A stretch of 9,234 bases of DNA from Candidatus Halarchaeoplasma halalkaliphilum. Lineage in GTDB: Archaea > Thermoplasmatota > Thermoplasmata > Halarchaeoplasmatales > Halarchaeoplasmataceae. The position numbers and the translations under genes are program-made. The notes under the pieces are model-generated. The model saw nothing but the letters and a program-made list of their open reading frames with translations. It was not told the DNA's origin and did no database searches. The stretch lies in contig SLLU01000001.1 in NCBI GenBank assembly GCA_007133925.1, positions 1 to 9,234 on the forward strand. Direction: 5' to 3'. How positions within the stretch are numbered: position 1 is the stretch's first letter; every line of letters begins with the position of its first letter. Shown here in pieces: positions 1-6,361 of this stretch.

Positions 1-275
1 ACCATGGAGGTCTCACGGGGATCGACCTGGAATGTGGTGAAGTCACGCTGGGTCACCTCCATGGCCCCCCCTTGGGCAAGTTCCAGATTGGGTACGAAAC
101 TGCCGCTCTCGTAGGTTTTCACAGCAAGGTAACTGCATCCGTTCCAGCCAGTGTTGTATATGCTGAAATCTGCGTTGGTTCTCACCATGGGGGCGAACAT
201 GGATAGGAAGAACAAAAGTGCCACGACGGATATGGCGGTGATTAAATACAAGAACCGTCTGGTGGTTTTCCTCAT
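1..275 (-). CDS. DUF4350-like membrane protein, N-terminal part (runs off left edge)
   Basis: The visible 91 codons begin MRKTTRRFLYLI and contain a basic N-terminus followed by one hydrophobic segment (about residues 8-29), suggesting a signal anchor. The following YNTGWNGCSYLAVKTYESG stretch (about residues 40-58) resembles the start of archaeal DUF4350 domains, which are often found beside DUF4129 and MoxR genes. The start codon overlaps the stop of the upstream DUF4129-like gene in an ATGA arrangement (275-272), so translation is probably coupled and the two belong to one operon. The function of DUF4350 is not established; related proteins are assigned to envelope or sugar-binding roles. 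The family call rests on a short segment and on gene context, so it is moderate. The C-terminus lies outside the window. Confidence 0.7.
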   Translation of the reverse strand, partial: MRKTTRRFLYLITAISVVALLFFLSMFAPMVRTNADFSIYNTGWNGCSYLAVKTYESGSFVPNLELAQGGAMEVTQRDFTTFQVDPRETSM

Positions 276-2419
276 GAAAAACAGGCCCCCCATATCTTAA
301 GTATGGATCTCCTGAATCTGCTGATATCCTCTTTATCTACTCCCAGGTCGGAGAACAGAGCCTTTTCGAACACAGAAGTAACGGTATCAAAATGTTCCCT
401 TAAACCGAATAGTCTGGACATGCCATCCCCAATCTCCCTGTGTGTTCTCCCCGGAGAGATAGACATGATATCCCGGGAACGTATCTCGTTCAGCATATTT
501 TCGTAGTACTCCAGAACATCCTCTTGCTTTTCTATCTTCAACTCCGAGGGACTCTTTTTCACCATCCTCACAGGCTGACTTTGAGCTTCCTGTCCCTCGT
601 CTTCTTCATCCCTATTCGATAGAAGGGTGGAGATCACCAGCAAGATTAGTATGAGGATCATGAAGATGAGAAGAATCCAGTATTCCCTGATGATCGACAT
701 TAGTGTATCGTCATCATCATCTCCGTTGTCATCTCCGTTGTCATCTCCGTTGTCATCGTCGTCATCATCATCGTCATCATCATCGTCATCATCATCATCG
801 TCATCATCATCGTCATCATCATCGTCATCATCATCGTCATCATCATCGTCGTCATCATCATCGTCGTCATCATCCGGATCCACGATCACCACCTCATCCT
901 CAGTGATCAGTAAATGGAGGGTATCCGAAACACATCCGCGAAGTTCCTCCCTACCTGAGAATCGGGTGTTCATGGAATAGCGACCAGGTGTGAAATCGTC
1001 ACGTGCCAGTTCAAACAGATAACCACCATCTCCACTTGTATTCGTCGAATCGTACGCCACGCCGTTAATTTCCAGGGAAACCTCTTCTCCCGGCAGACCG
1101 TTTTCATCTGATGCGTTGCTAAGAGTTCCGTTCACGAAGAGCGTATCCAGTCTTATATCGATCCCTATAGTCAGCATTGTGGGTACGCTTATCTCGAATT
1201 CCACCTGGGCGGATGACGAACTTATGGTGGAATTTCCAGCGTATCGGACTTCCACATGATTCACACCCCATTGGAACTCCGAGGGACCATAGACCATATG
1301 GAACTCCCCTGTTGAATCCGGATTTACCACTTCCCTAAGGGTGATATTCAGGGGTATCTCCGTGAGATCGATATTCGCATCCGTGTCAAAGCTACCACTT
1401 AAAACGATATCCTCTTTATGATATGCTGTTCTGTCTGTCTCAAGCATGATGTGGGAAGAGTATTTTTGAATGGTCACGATCCTTTCGACGTAAAGAGGAT
1501 ATTCCACCGAGGCGTTCAAGATTCCGTCCCCCAGATAAGCATCCCAGGGAACGGGTATATCTTTGGAGTAATATCCATATTGGTCCGTGACTGTCTGGAA
1601 TTCACCTATCCCATGGAACTTGAGATATACAGCCTCACCCTCCATGTATCCCTGATCCCAATAGTATCCGTGACATGTGAGGACCTGTCCCGGATTAACT
1701 ACTTCTGGAGCCTCTAGGGTGAGATAGGGGGGCATGTCAACATACATATTCAGTATCTCGTCGATTATGGCCCGGTATCTTTCTATCAATTCCTCCATCC
1801 CTGCAAGACCATCGTGGTAGGTATCCCCTTCGGATACGGATTCGCTGAGTTGTTGTACCTTGAACTCCATACCATTATGGTAATTTTCCATATGGAGGAG
1901 GTTGCCCCGTGCGTCCTCCAATGCATCATACCCTTCCATCATGGAACCCATCTCCAACTTTCCTGCTATCACATCAAGGAATACCTCCAAGCCCCTGGTG
2001 ATGTTCAGCACGATACCTTGATGCTGTTGGGAAAATTCCAAGGTATCCCTGGTCAGGTTGTAATAGGGCAGATACAACTCCTTTAGATATACGTAACTGG
2101 ATACCTCATCCTCTATATCATCTATGATGCGTCTGGCCGGGGACGTGGACTCATGTGCGGAATGGAGCAGTTCGGAGGATTCGCGGAGATGCTCTTGGGA
2201 GTACGAAAAAACCCTATCCTCGTACACCGGATCTACACGGTAAGAGGAATTCATCCCTTCCCCAACAAGATCATGAACGATCTGCAATGCGATTATCAGT
2301 AGCTCTATGTCCTCCTCCGCATCATCGAAATCCTGGTGACTGGCAAGAGCTGTCCACTGTATGGAAATGAGCAACAGCAGTATGGTACATATGGCTAAGG
2401 TCCTTTCTCGTTTCAGCAT
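272..2419 (-). CDS. Secreted single-pass membrane protein with Ig-like domains, poly-Asp stalk and C-terminal DUF4129-like domain
   Basis: A 715-residue protein. Residues 1-27 look like a signal peptide (MLKRER, hydrophobic core, cut near TALA-S). Residues 28-228 look mainly helical and are rich in Glu and Leu. Residues about 230-505 look like three beta-rich, Ig-like or CarboxypepD-reg-like domains, with cues such as VVNPGQVL and DGGYLFEL. Nine N-x-S/T sequons (N57, 121, 139, 302, 358, 396, 430, 435, 460) all lie before the Asp tract, fitting an N-glycosylated exterior. Residues 516-556 are 41 consecutive Asp, followed by three NGDD units. One membrane helix follows (about 581-602). The last about 80 residues (LEYYENMLNEI to LKIWG) resemble DUF4129, often encoded with MoxR ATPases, DUF58 and DUF4350 proteins; by topology this end is cytoplasmic. 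The start is supported by the signal peptide and a TATA-like box about 26 bases upstream. The precise role is unknown. Confidence 0.8.
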   Translation of the reverse strand: MLKRERTLAICTILLLLISIQWTALASHQDFDDAEEDIELLIIALQIVHDLVGEGMNSSYRVDPVYEDRVFSYSQEHLRESSELLHSAHESTSPARRIIDDIEDEVSSYVYLKELYLPYYNLTRDTLEFSQQHQGIVLNITRGLEVFLDVIAGKLEMGSMMEGYDALEDARGNLLHMENYHNGMEFKVQQLSESVSEGDTYHDGLAGMEELIERYRAIIDEILNMYVDMPPYLTLEAPEVVNPGQVLTCHGYYWDQGYMEGEAVYLKFHGIGEFQTVTDQYGYYSKDIPVPWDAYLGDGILNASVEYPLYVERIVTIQKYSSHIMLETDRTAYHKEDIVLSGSFDTDANIDLTEIPLNITLREVVNPDSTGEFHMVYGPSEFQWGVNHVEVRYAGNSTISSSSAQVEFEISVPTMLTIGIDIRLDTLFVNGTLSNASDENGLPGEEVSLEINGVAYDSTNTSGDGGYLFELARDDFTPGRYSMNTRFSGREELRGCVSDTLHLLITEDEVVIVDPDDDDDDDDDDDDDDDDDDDDDDDDDDDDDDDDDDDDDDDDDNGDDNGDDNGDDDDDTLMSIIREYWILLIFMILILILLVISTLLSNRDEEDEGQEAQSQPVRMVKKSPSELKIEKQEDVLEYYENMLNEIRSRDIMSISPGRTHREIGDGMSRLFGLREHFDTVTSVFEKALFSDLGVDKEDISRFRRSILKIWGACFS
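707..874 (-). repeat. In-frame 12-bp repeat encoding the Asp tract
   Basis: On the sense (minus) strand, 752-874 consists of 41 consecutive Asp codons. GAC codons recur every fourth position for much of its length (for example at 848, 836, 824, 812, 800, then 785, 773, 761), giving a GAC-GAT-GAT-GAT 12-bp unit. Next to it are three copies of another 12-bp unit, AAC-GGA-GAT-GAC, at about 716-751, followed by further Asp codons to 707. The period at the DNA level points to growth by duplication or slippage rather than random Asp codon choice. Length changes in 12-bp steps would keep the reading frame. Confidence 0.9.
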
Positions 2420-2440
2420 CCGGCCAACTCATGCATGGGC

Positions 2441-2451
2441 AAAGATAAAAA
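2441..2451 (-). promoter_or_regulatory. Probable TATA-like promoter of the DUF4129-like gene
   Basis: The sense strand reads CTTTTTATCTTT across this stretch. Its centre lies about 26 bases before the ATG at 2419, with no Shine-Dalgarno sequence between, which fits leaderless archaeal transcription. The core TTTATCTTT is the mirror copy of the element serving the divergent gene. Position and composition are the only evidence. Confidence 0.5.
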
Positions 2452-2463
2452 GCTTTCCGATAC

Positions 2464-2478
2464 GTTTATTTATCTTTT
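2464..2478 (+). promoter_or_regulatory. Probable TATA-like promoter of the 248-residue membrane protein gene
   Basis: The AT-rich GTTTATTTATCTTTT lies 24-30 bases before the ATG at 2497. An in-frame TAG directly precedes that ATG, so no start lies further upstream. Only a weak AGGA (2490-2493) is present, too close to the start to be a good ribosome site. A leaderless or very short leader transcript is the simplest reading. Confidence 0.5.
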
Positions 2479-2496
2479 TTGCTTACCTCAGGATAG

Positions 2497-3243
2497 ATGG
2501 TATCCATCCAGCGTTTCTTTCCGGACGTGACATCCACGGTCTTCGGTGGGGTATTCATAGCCTTGGGTGTGTATCTCCTGACGGCCACGGATCACCTGAC
2601 CCCCGGTCTGGGTGCGGTCTTCATAGGCATATTCACCATGATGGTGATGACAGGGAAAACCGTTGACGAGGAGGTCAGCATGGCTGGTATGAAGGGAGAT
2701 GCAGACACACTGGACGAACTCCTGGAAGAACTGGGTATAGAGGGGGACATGATACAGATCCCCTCAGGCGACCTTCTTAGTGCGCCACGAACCTTTGTCC
2801 CGGTGGAGGATTTCCAGGGACTGCCCGACCTCCAGGACGAGATGGTCATAGTCACCTCGGGAGGTGGCAGGGCGGGCATATCACTAATACCTCCAGGCCT
2901 TCATCTGATGGAGCTTGCCGAATCCAGCCTGGAAACACCCACGGAGGGATTGGAGGGTGCCCGGGAAGTGATGGGAGTCCTGACCCACGGGTTGGGACTG
3001 GCCAAGTCCTTCAGTTTAAGGGAGGACGAAAAGATAACCGTGAGGATAACCCACGGGCCCTATGGGGATATGTGCAGGGAACTCCGTGAAAAAAGGGAGA
3101 ACATATGCACACGGACGGGCTGCCCCCTTTGCAGTGCCTATCTTACCGCAGGTACCCAGTACTTGAAAAGACCCCTGAGATTGGTGGACTTCAAGATCGA
3201 CGGGGAGCACGTTATCTTCGAGATGGAGGAGATAGTACGGTAA
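2497..3243 (+). CDS. Uncharacterised membrane protein with a C-terminal cysteine cluster
   Basis: A 248-residue protein I cannot assign to a named family with confidence. Residues about 13-31 and 36-53 form a membrane hairpin (TVFGGVFIALGVYLL and LGAVFIGIFTMMVM). The remaining about 195 residues are soluble and mixed alpha/beta, with a glycine-rich turn SGGGRAG (121-127). Near the end are four cysteines, C193, C204, C209 and C212, in the context CTRTGCPLCSAYL, followed by a short beta-rich tail. A C-x10-C-x4-C-x2-C spacing could bind a metal or a redox centre, and the GCPLC context recalls small archaeal domains of unknown function. By the positive-inside rule I cannot fix topology, but a hairpin anchor with a cytoplasmic domain is likely. 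An in-frame stop immediately before the ATG fixes the earliest start. A small membrane protein gene follows after 26 bases. Confidence 0.8.
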   Translation: MVSIQRFFPDVTSTVFGGVFIALGVYLLTATDHLTPGLGAVFIGIFTMMVMTGKTVDEEVSMAGMKGDADTLDELLEELGIEGDMIQIPSGDLLSAPRTFVPVEDFQGLPDLQDEMVIVTSGGGRAGISLIPPGLHLMELAESSLETPTEGLEGAREVMGVLTHGLGLAKSFSLREDEKITVRITHGPYGDMCRELREKRENICTRTGCPLCSAYLTAGTQYLKRPLRLVDFKIDGEHVIFEMEEIVR

Positions 3244-3269
3244 CCATCTCCCAGAAGCTGGCGGGATCC

Positions 3270-3491
3270 ATGATGGTCTGGACGGTTCTTACTTTCTTGA
3301 TGGTGGGAAACCATAACATCGAACTATACGGCATCCTTCTCCTGATAGGTCTTCTGGTGTGCAGGGAACTATCCTCATCCTACGTGGAACCAATAGTGGC
3401 TGAACGGATGGATATCATGATATACGTGGGAGTGATTTTTTTCGTCGTGGTGGTGACACACAGGGTATTGACCATACTGGGTATAGTGTGA
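3270..3491 (+). CDS. Small three-helix membrane protein, function unknown
   Basis: A 73-residue protein beginning MMVWTVLTFLMVG, almost entirely hydrophobic, with three probable membrane segments (about residues 2-12, 18-32 and 49-68) and one charged loop (VEPIVAERMD). The frame is open further upstream to an ATG at 3105, but that longer version would overlap the preceding gene by 139 bases and its extra residues look like frame noise. The ATG at 3270, or the one at 3273, is therefore preferred. The ribosome site is weak (GCGGGAT). A strong GGAGGAGAT at 3225-3233 has no ATG, GTG or TTG at a suitable distance in this frame. It is probably co-transcribed with the cysteine-cluster gene and may partner it in the membrane. 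It ends one base before the CDC48 stop codon on the opposite strand. Confidence 0.6.
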   Translation: MMVWTVLTFLMVGNHNIELYGILLLIGLLVCRELSSSYVEPIVAERMDIMIYVGVIFFVVVVTHRVLTILGIV

Positions 3492-3492
3492 T

Positions 3493-5682
3493 TCACTGGT
3501 AACCCTTGGGACCCCTATCCTCGTTACCCTTCTCCTTGCTCCTTACCTTTTCCAGAGCCCTGTACATGTGCTTTTCACTGACCTTTATCTTCCCGATATC
3601 CTCGTCATCCATGTTTCCCCCACCTTCTATATATTCCCTTATGGCCAGCATCACGGCCTCGTTGCAAATTGATGATATCTCGGCACCACTCATGCCTTCG
3701 GTATCCCTGGCAAGTTTGCGCAGATTGATGTCTTCCGACAGGGGTTTCTTGCGTATATGGATCTGGAATATCTTCTCCCGGGTATTCTGATCCGGCATGT
3801 CCAAGGAGACCTGTCTGTCGAACCGTCCGGGTCTGAGCAGGGCTGGGTCTATTATATCTATGCGGTTGGTGGCTGCCAGTACCACCACATCATGGAGGGA
3901 TTCCAGTCCGTCCAGTTCCGTGAGAAGTTGCGATATCACCCTCTCGGATACGTTGGAATCGGAACCGCTTCCTCTTCGGGGTGCCAGGGCATCGATCTCA
4001 TCAAAGAATATCACCGTGGGAGCGGCCTGCCTGGCCTTTCTGAAGGTTTCTCTAACAGCCTTCTCGCTTTCACCTACCCACTTGGAAAAGAACTGGGGCC
4101 CCTTCACGGATATGAAGTTCGCCTCGCTCTCCCTTGCCACAGCCTTTGCCAAGAGTGTTTTTCCGGTTCCGGGTGGGCCGTGAAGCAATATCCCCTTGGG
4201 GACCTCGGCCCCCATGTGCTTGAACACCTTCTCGTACTTGAGAGGCCACTCCACCGCCTCGATGAGTTCCTGTTTTGCCTCATCCAAACCTCCAACGTCA
4301 TCCCATGTTACATCGGGGGTTTCTATGACCACCTCCCTCAGGGCCGACGGTTCCATCTCCCTCAGGGCCTTGTTGAAATTATCCGGCCTCACCTTTAACC
4401 GATCCACTACCTCCGGGGGTATCCGTTCCAGATCCAGGTCCATATCCGGCAGGACCTCCCTCAATGCCAGCATTGCCGCCTCCTTGGCCAGGGCCTCCAG
4501 GTCCGCACCTACGTATCCGTGGGTATGGGATGCCAGCCTCTCAAGGTCCACCTCGCTGTCCAGGGGCATTCCCCGGGTATGTATCTCCATGATCTCCCGT
4601 CTCTCATCCCTGTCCGGCATCCCTATCTCTATCTCACGGTCGAACCTCCCCGGACGCCTAAGGGCCGGATCCAGGGCGTGGGCCCTGTTGGTGGCCCCTA
4701 TGACTATCACCTTGCCCCTGGCCTCCAGACCGTCCATGAGAGAGAGCAGCTGGGCAACTATCCTCCTCTCTGTTTCACCGGTCACCTCGTCCCTTTTGGG
4801 TGCTATTGAATCCAGCTCATCTATGAACACTATGGCGGGTTGATTCTCCTCGGCCTCCTCGAATATCTGTCTCAACCTCTCCTCGCTCTCTCCGTAGAAT
4901 TTGGACATTATCTCCGGTCCACCGATGTTGTAAAAATTGGCATCTGTCTCGCTGGCCACCGCCTTGGCCATCAATGTCTTTCCCGTACCCGGCGGGCCGT
5001 GGAGCAGCACACCCTTGGGGGCTTCGATACCCATCTTGTCAAAGAGTTCCGGATGTCTAAGGGGCAGTTCCACCATCTCCCTCACCTTCTCTATCTCTTT
5101 CTTGAGCCCGCCTATGTCCTCGTAGGATACCCTGGGCACCCTTGCAACATCCTCCATGCTCACCGGTTTTTCCGATATGCGCACATCGGTTTCAGGGGTG
5201 ATTATCACCGCCTTGGCCGAGGGAGAGTATGATTTAACCACCAGATCTATCTTGTTACCCATGACATTGAGGGATATGGAATCCCCCTTTGTGATGGGTC
5301 TGTGCCTCAGAACCTGTTTACGGAGGTAATCCTCACCCCCCATCAACCTGAGGGGTTGTGTGGGGGCAAAGGTGACCTTTTTGGCGGTTTTTGCATCCAC
5401 CTTCTCTATACCCACCTTCTCGTCTATCTTCACCCCAGCGTTCCTCCTGGTGGGTCCGTCTATGCGGATCAATCCTGTGTTCCGGTCCTGTTCATCTCCT
5501 GCCCATAGTTTTGCCGTGGTCTCCTTTTCACCGATAATCATGATTATATCTCCGCTCTGGAGATCCAGTTTTTCCTTGATCTCAGGGTCTATTCTGGCAA
5601 GACCTCTTCCCACATCGGACGACTTCGCCTCGGCCACCTTCAACACTCTTTCCGCTTTTGCCACATTACCACTCTCTTTCAC
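3493..5682 (-). CDS. cdc48: CDC48/VAT-type AAA+ ATPase (p97 family)
   Basis: A 729-residue unfoldase of the CDC48/p97/VAT family, which forms hexamers that pull apart protein substrates, in archaea often for the proteasome. The N domain (about 1-185) carries the double-psi barrel pattern ([17 protein letters not shown]). D1 has Walker A GPPGTGKT at 229-236, Walker B IVFIDELD at 284-291, sensor N332 and arginine-finger candidates R346 and R349. D2 has Walker A at 502-509, Walker B at 557-564, an aromatic pore loop around W535 and a second RPGRFDR motif. All key residues are present and the length is normal. The penultimate residue is Tyr (GYQ), HbYX-like. The start shown is GTG at 5682; a second GTG at codon 7 (5664) with GAGTGG before it is an alternative that removes six residues. 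The nearest in-frame stop upstream is at 5721-5719. Confidence 0.97.
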   Translation of the reverse strand: MKESGNVAKAERVLKVAEAKSSDVGRGLARIDPEIKEKLDLQSGDIIMIIGEKETTAKLWAGDEQDRNTGLIRIDGPTRRNAGVKIDEKVGIEKVDAKTAKKVTFAPTQPLRLMGGEDYLRKQVLRHRPITKGDSISLNVMGNKIDLVVKSYSPSAKAVIITPETDVRISEKPVSMEDVARVPRVSYEDIGGLKKEIEKVREMVELPLRHPELFDKMGIEAPKGVLLHGPPGTGKTLMAKAVASETDANFYNIGGPEIMSKFYGESEERLRQIFEEAEENQPAIVFIDELDSIAPKRDEVTGETERRIVAQLLSLMDGLEARGKVIVIGATNRAHALDPALRRPGRFDREIEIGMPDRDERREIMEIHTRGMPLDSEVDLERLASHTHGYVGADLEALAKEAAMLALREVLPDMDLDLERIPPEVVDRLKVRPDNFNKALREMEPSALREVVIETPDVTWDDVGGLDEAKQELIEAVEWPLKYEKVFKHMGAEVPKGILLHGPPGTGKTLLAKAVARESEANFISVKGPQFFSKWVGESEKAVRETFRKARQAAPTVIFFDEIDALAPRRGSGSDSNVSERVISQLLTELDGLESLHDVVVLAATNRIDIIDPALLRPGRFDRQVSLDMPDQNTREKIFQIHIRKKPLSEDINLRKLARDTEGMSGAEISSICNEAVMLAIREYIEGGGNMDDEDIGKIKVSEKHMYRALEKVRSKEKGNEDRGPKGYQ

Positions 5683-5684
5683 TA

Positions 5685-5715
5685 TACAACAACATATTGT
5701 AATGTTTGTGTTGTA
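5685..5715. repeat. Inverted and direct repeats in the CDC48 leader
   Basis: TACAACA at 5685-5691 and TGTTGTA at 5709-5715 form a perfect 7-bp inverted repeat with a 17-bp spacer. TTGTAAT occurs directly at 5697-5703 and again at 5711-5717, 14 bases apart. All of this lies between the CDC48 TATA box and its start codon, around the predicted transcription start. It could be an operator or a leader hairpin. It does not match the CTAAC-N5-GTTAG heat-shock operator known from Archaeoglobus. Confidence 0.4.
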
Positions 5716-5731
5716 ATATTAGTTTGAAGTT

Positions 5732-5741
5732 CTATTTATAG
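5732..5741 (-). promoter_or_regulatory. Probable TATA box of cdc48
   Basis: The minus strand reads CAAACTATAAATAG, a strong archaeal TATA box preceded by an A-rich BRE-like CAAA. A start about 25 bases downstream falls near 5711, leaving a leader of roughly 28 bases before the GTG at 5682. The box is nearly palindromic, so it may also be read on the plus strand. Confidence 0.6.
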
Positions 5742-5755
5742 TTTGCTGATGACAG

Positions 5756-5765
5756 CTATTTATTG
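5756..5765 (+). promoter_or_regulatory. Probable TATA box of the macrodomain gene
   Basis: CTATTTATTG is centred about 31 bases before the ATG at 5792. There is no Shine-Dalgarno sequence before that ATG, which fits a short-leader transcript. CTATTTAT is also present at 5732-5739, exactly 24 bases upstream. Confidence 0.45.
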
Positions 5766-5791
5766 CCGAGTCCTTTATTGGTTCCGATATC

Positions 5792-6334
5792 ATGATGAAA
5801 AGAATAAACGAGATCGCCATAGAGCTGGTCATGGGGGATCTAACCGACCAGCCGGACTGCACTGCCATCGTGAACGCCGCCAATGCGGAACTGGTGAGGG
5901 GTGGGGGTGTGGATGGTGCAATACACCGGGCCGCCGGGCCGGAACTCGAGAGGGAGAGCAGTGCCCTGGGTCCCATCTCTCCGGGAGATGCGGTGATCAC
6001 TGGAGCATATGAACTTCCCAACAGGTACGTCATACACTGCCTGGGTCCAGTTTACGGTCGGGATGAACCCGAGGATGAACTCCTGGCGAACTGCTACAGG
6101 AACGCTTTCATGTTGGCCGAGGACCGTCATATAGAAACCATTGCGTTTCCAGCCATATCCACAGGTGTGTTCGGATACCCCATGGAGGAAGCCGCCGTGG
6201 TGGCCCTGGGGGCTATCATACAAACTGCCCGGGAATTGAACAATGTGAAATTGATACGGATGGTACTCCACTCCCGGAGTGCTCTCAGAGTGCACGAGGA
6301 TGCCCTCGAGTGCCTGTGTGAGGAGGATAAATAA
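5792..6334 (+). CDS. Macrodomain protein, MacroD-type ADP-ribose hydrolase/deacetylase
   Basis: A 180-residue stand-alone macrodomain of the MacroD/YmdB type. These enzymes bind ADP-ribose and remove it from acidic side chains, hydrolyse O-acetyl-ADP-ribose, or in some cases process ADP-ribose-1''-phosphate from tRNA splicing. The ligand-binding GDLTD is at 15-19 and the signature IVNAANAELVRGGGVDGAIH at 26-45. N31 and D41 occupy the places of the catalytic Asn and Asp of human MacroD2 (same 10-residue spacing). GDAVITGAYELP is at 65-76, and the phosphate-binding loop AFPAISTGVFGYP at 118-130. The length is that of a single domain with no fusion. Two adjacent ATG codons (5792, 5795) are possible starts. 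It is divergent from cdc48 and only 27 bases upstream of dtdA. The in-vivo substrate cannot be read from sequence. Confidence 0.95.
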   Translation: MMKRINEIAIELVMGDLTDQPDCTAIVNAANAELVRGGGVDGAIHRAAGPELERESSALGPISPGDAVITGAYELPNRYVIHCLGPVYGRDEPEDELLANCYRNAFMLAEDRHIETIAFPAISTGVFGYPMEEAAVVALGAIIQTARELNNVKLIRMVLHSRSALRVHEDALECLCEEDK

Positions 6335-6352
6335 TAAAAACGGAGAGGGGAT

Positions 6353-6357
6353 GAGGT
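6353..6357 (+). promoter_or_regulatory. Ribosome binding site of dtdA
   Basis: GAGGT lies four bases before the ATG at 6362 and supports that start. The AT-rich stretch ATAAATAATAAAA just upstream (about 6327-6339) covers the macrodomain stop and could act as an extra internal promoter. Confidence 0.55.
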
Positions 6358-6361
6358 TTCC

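Noticed and set aside
707..874. CRISPR-like regular repeat
   Set aside because: The repeat unit is only 12 bp, has no unique spacers and stays in frame within a well supported coding sequence.
627..980. Plus-strand frames rich in Ser (627-980) and His (703-906)
   Set aside because: They are the antisense of the Asp tract: GAT/GAC repeats read as Ser or His in other frames. They have no domain, no ribosome site and no other support.
3105..3269. N-terminal extension of the small membrane protein to an ATG at 3105
   Set aside because: The extra 55 residues overlap the conserved end of the preceding gene in another frame and look like frame noise; the hydrophobic protein begins naturally at 3270.
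3757..4398. Plus-strand open frame of 213 codons opposite cdc48, and similar ones at 4196-4843 and 4840-5232
   Set aside because: They lie wholly opposite conserved AAA+ motifs and show no recognisable protein features; long antisense frames are common opposite GC-rich genes.
5685..5741. Archaeal heat-shock operator of the CTAAC-N5-GTTAG type
   Set aside because: The repeats found here (TACAACA/TGTTGTA) have a different sequence and spacing, so no such assignment can be made.
5840..6295. Minus-strand frame of 151 codons opposite the macrodomain gene
   Set aside because: The plus strand carries an intact macrodomain signature; the antisense product has no recognisable domain or start context.
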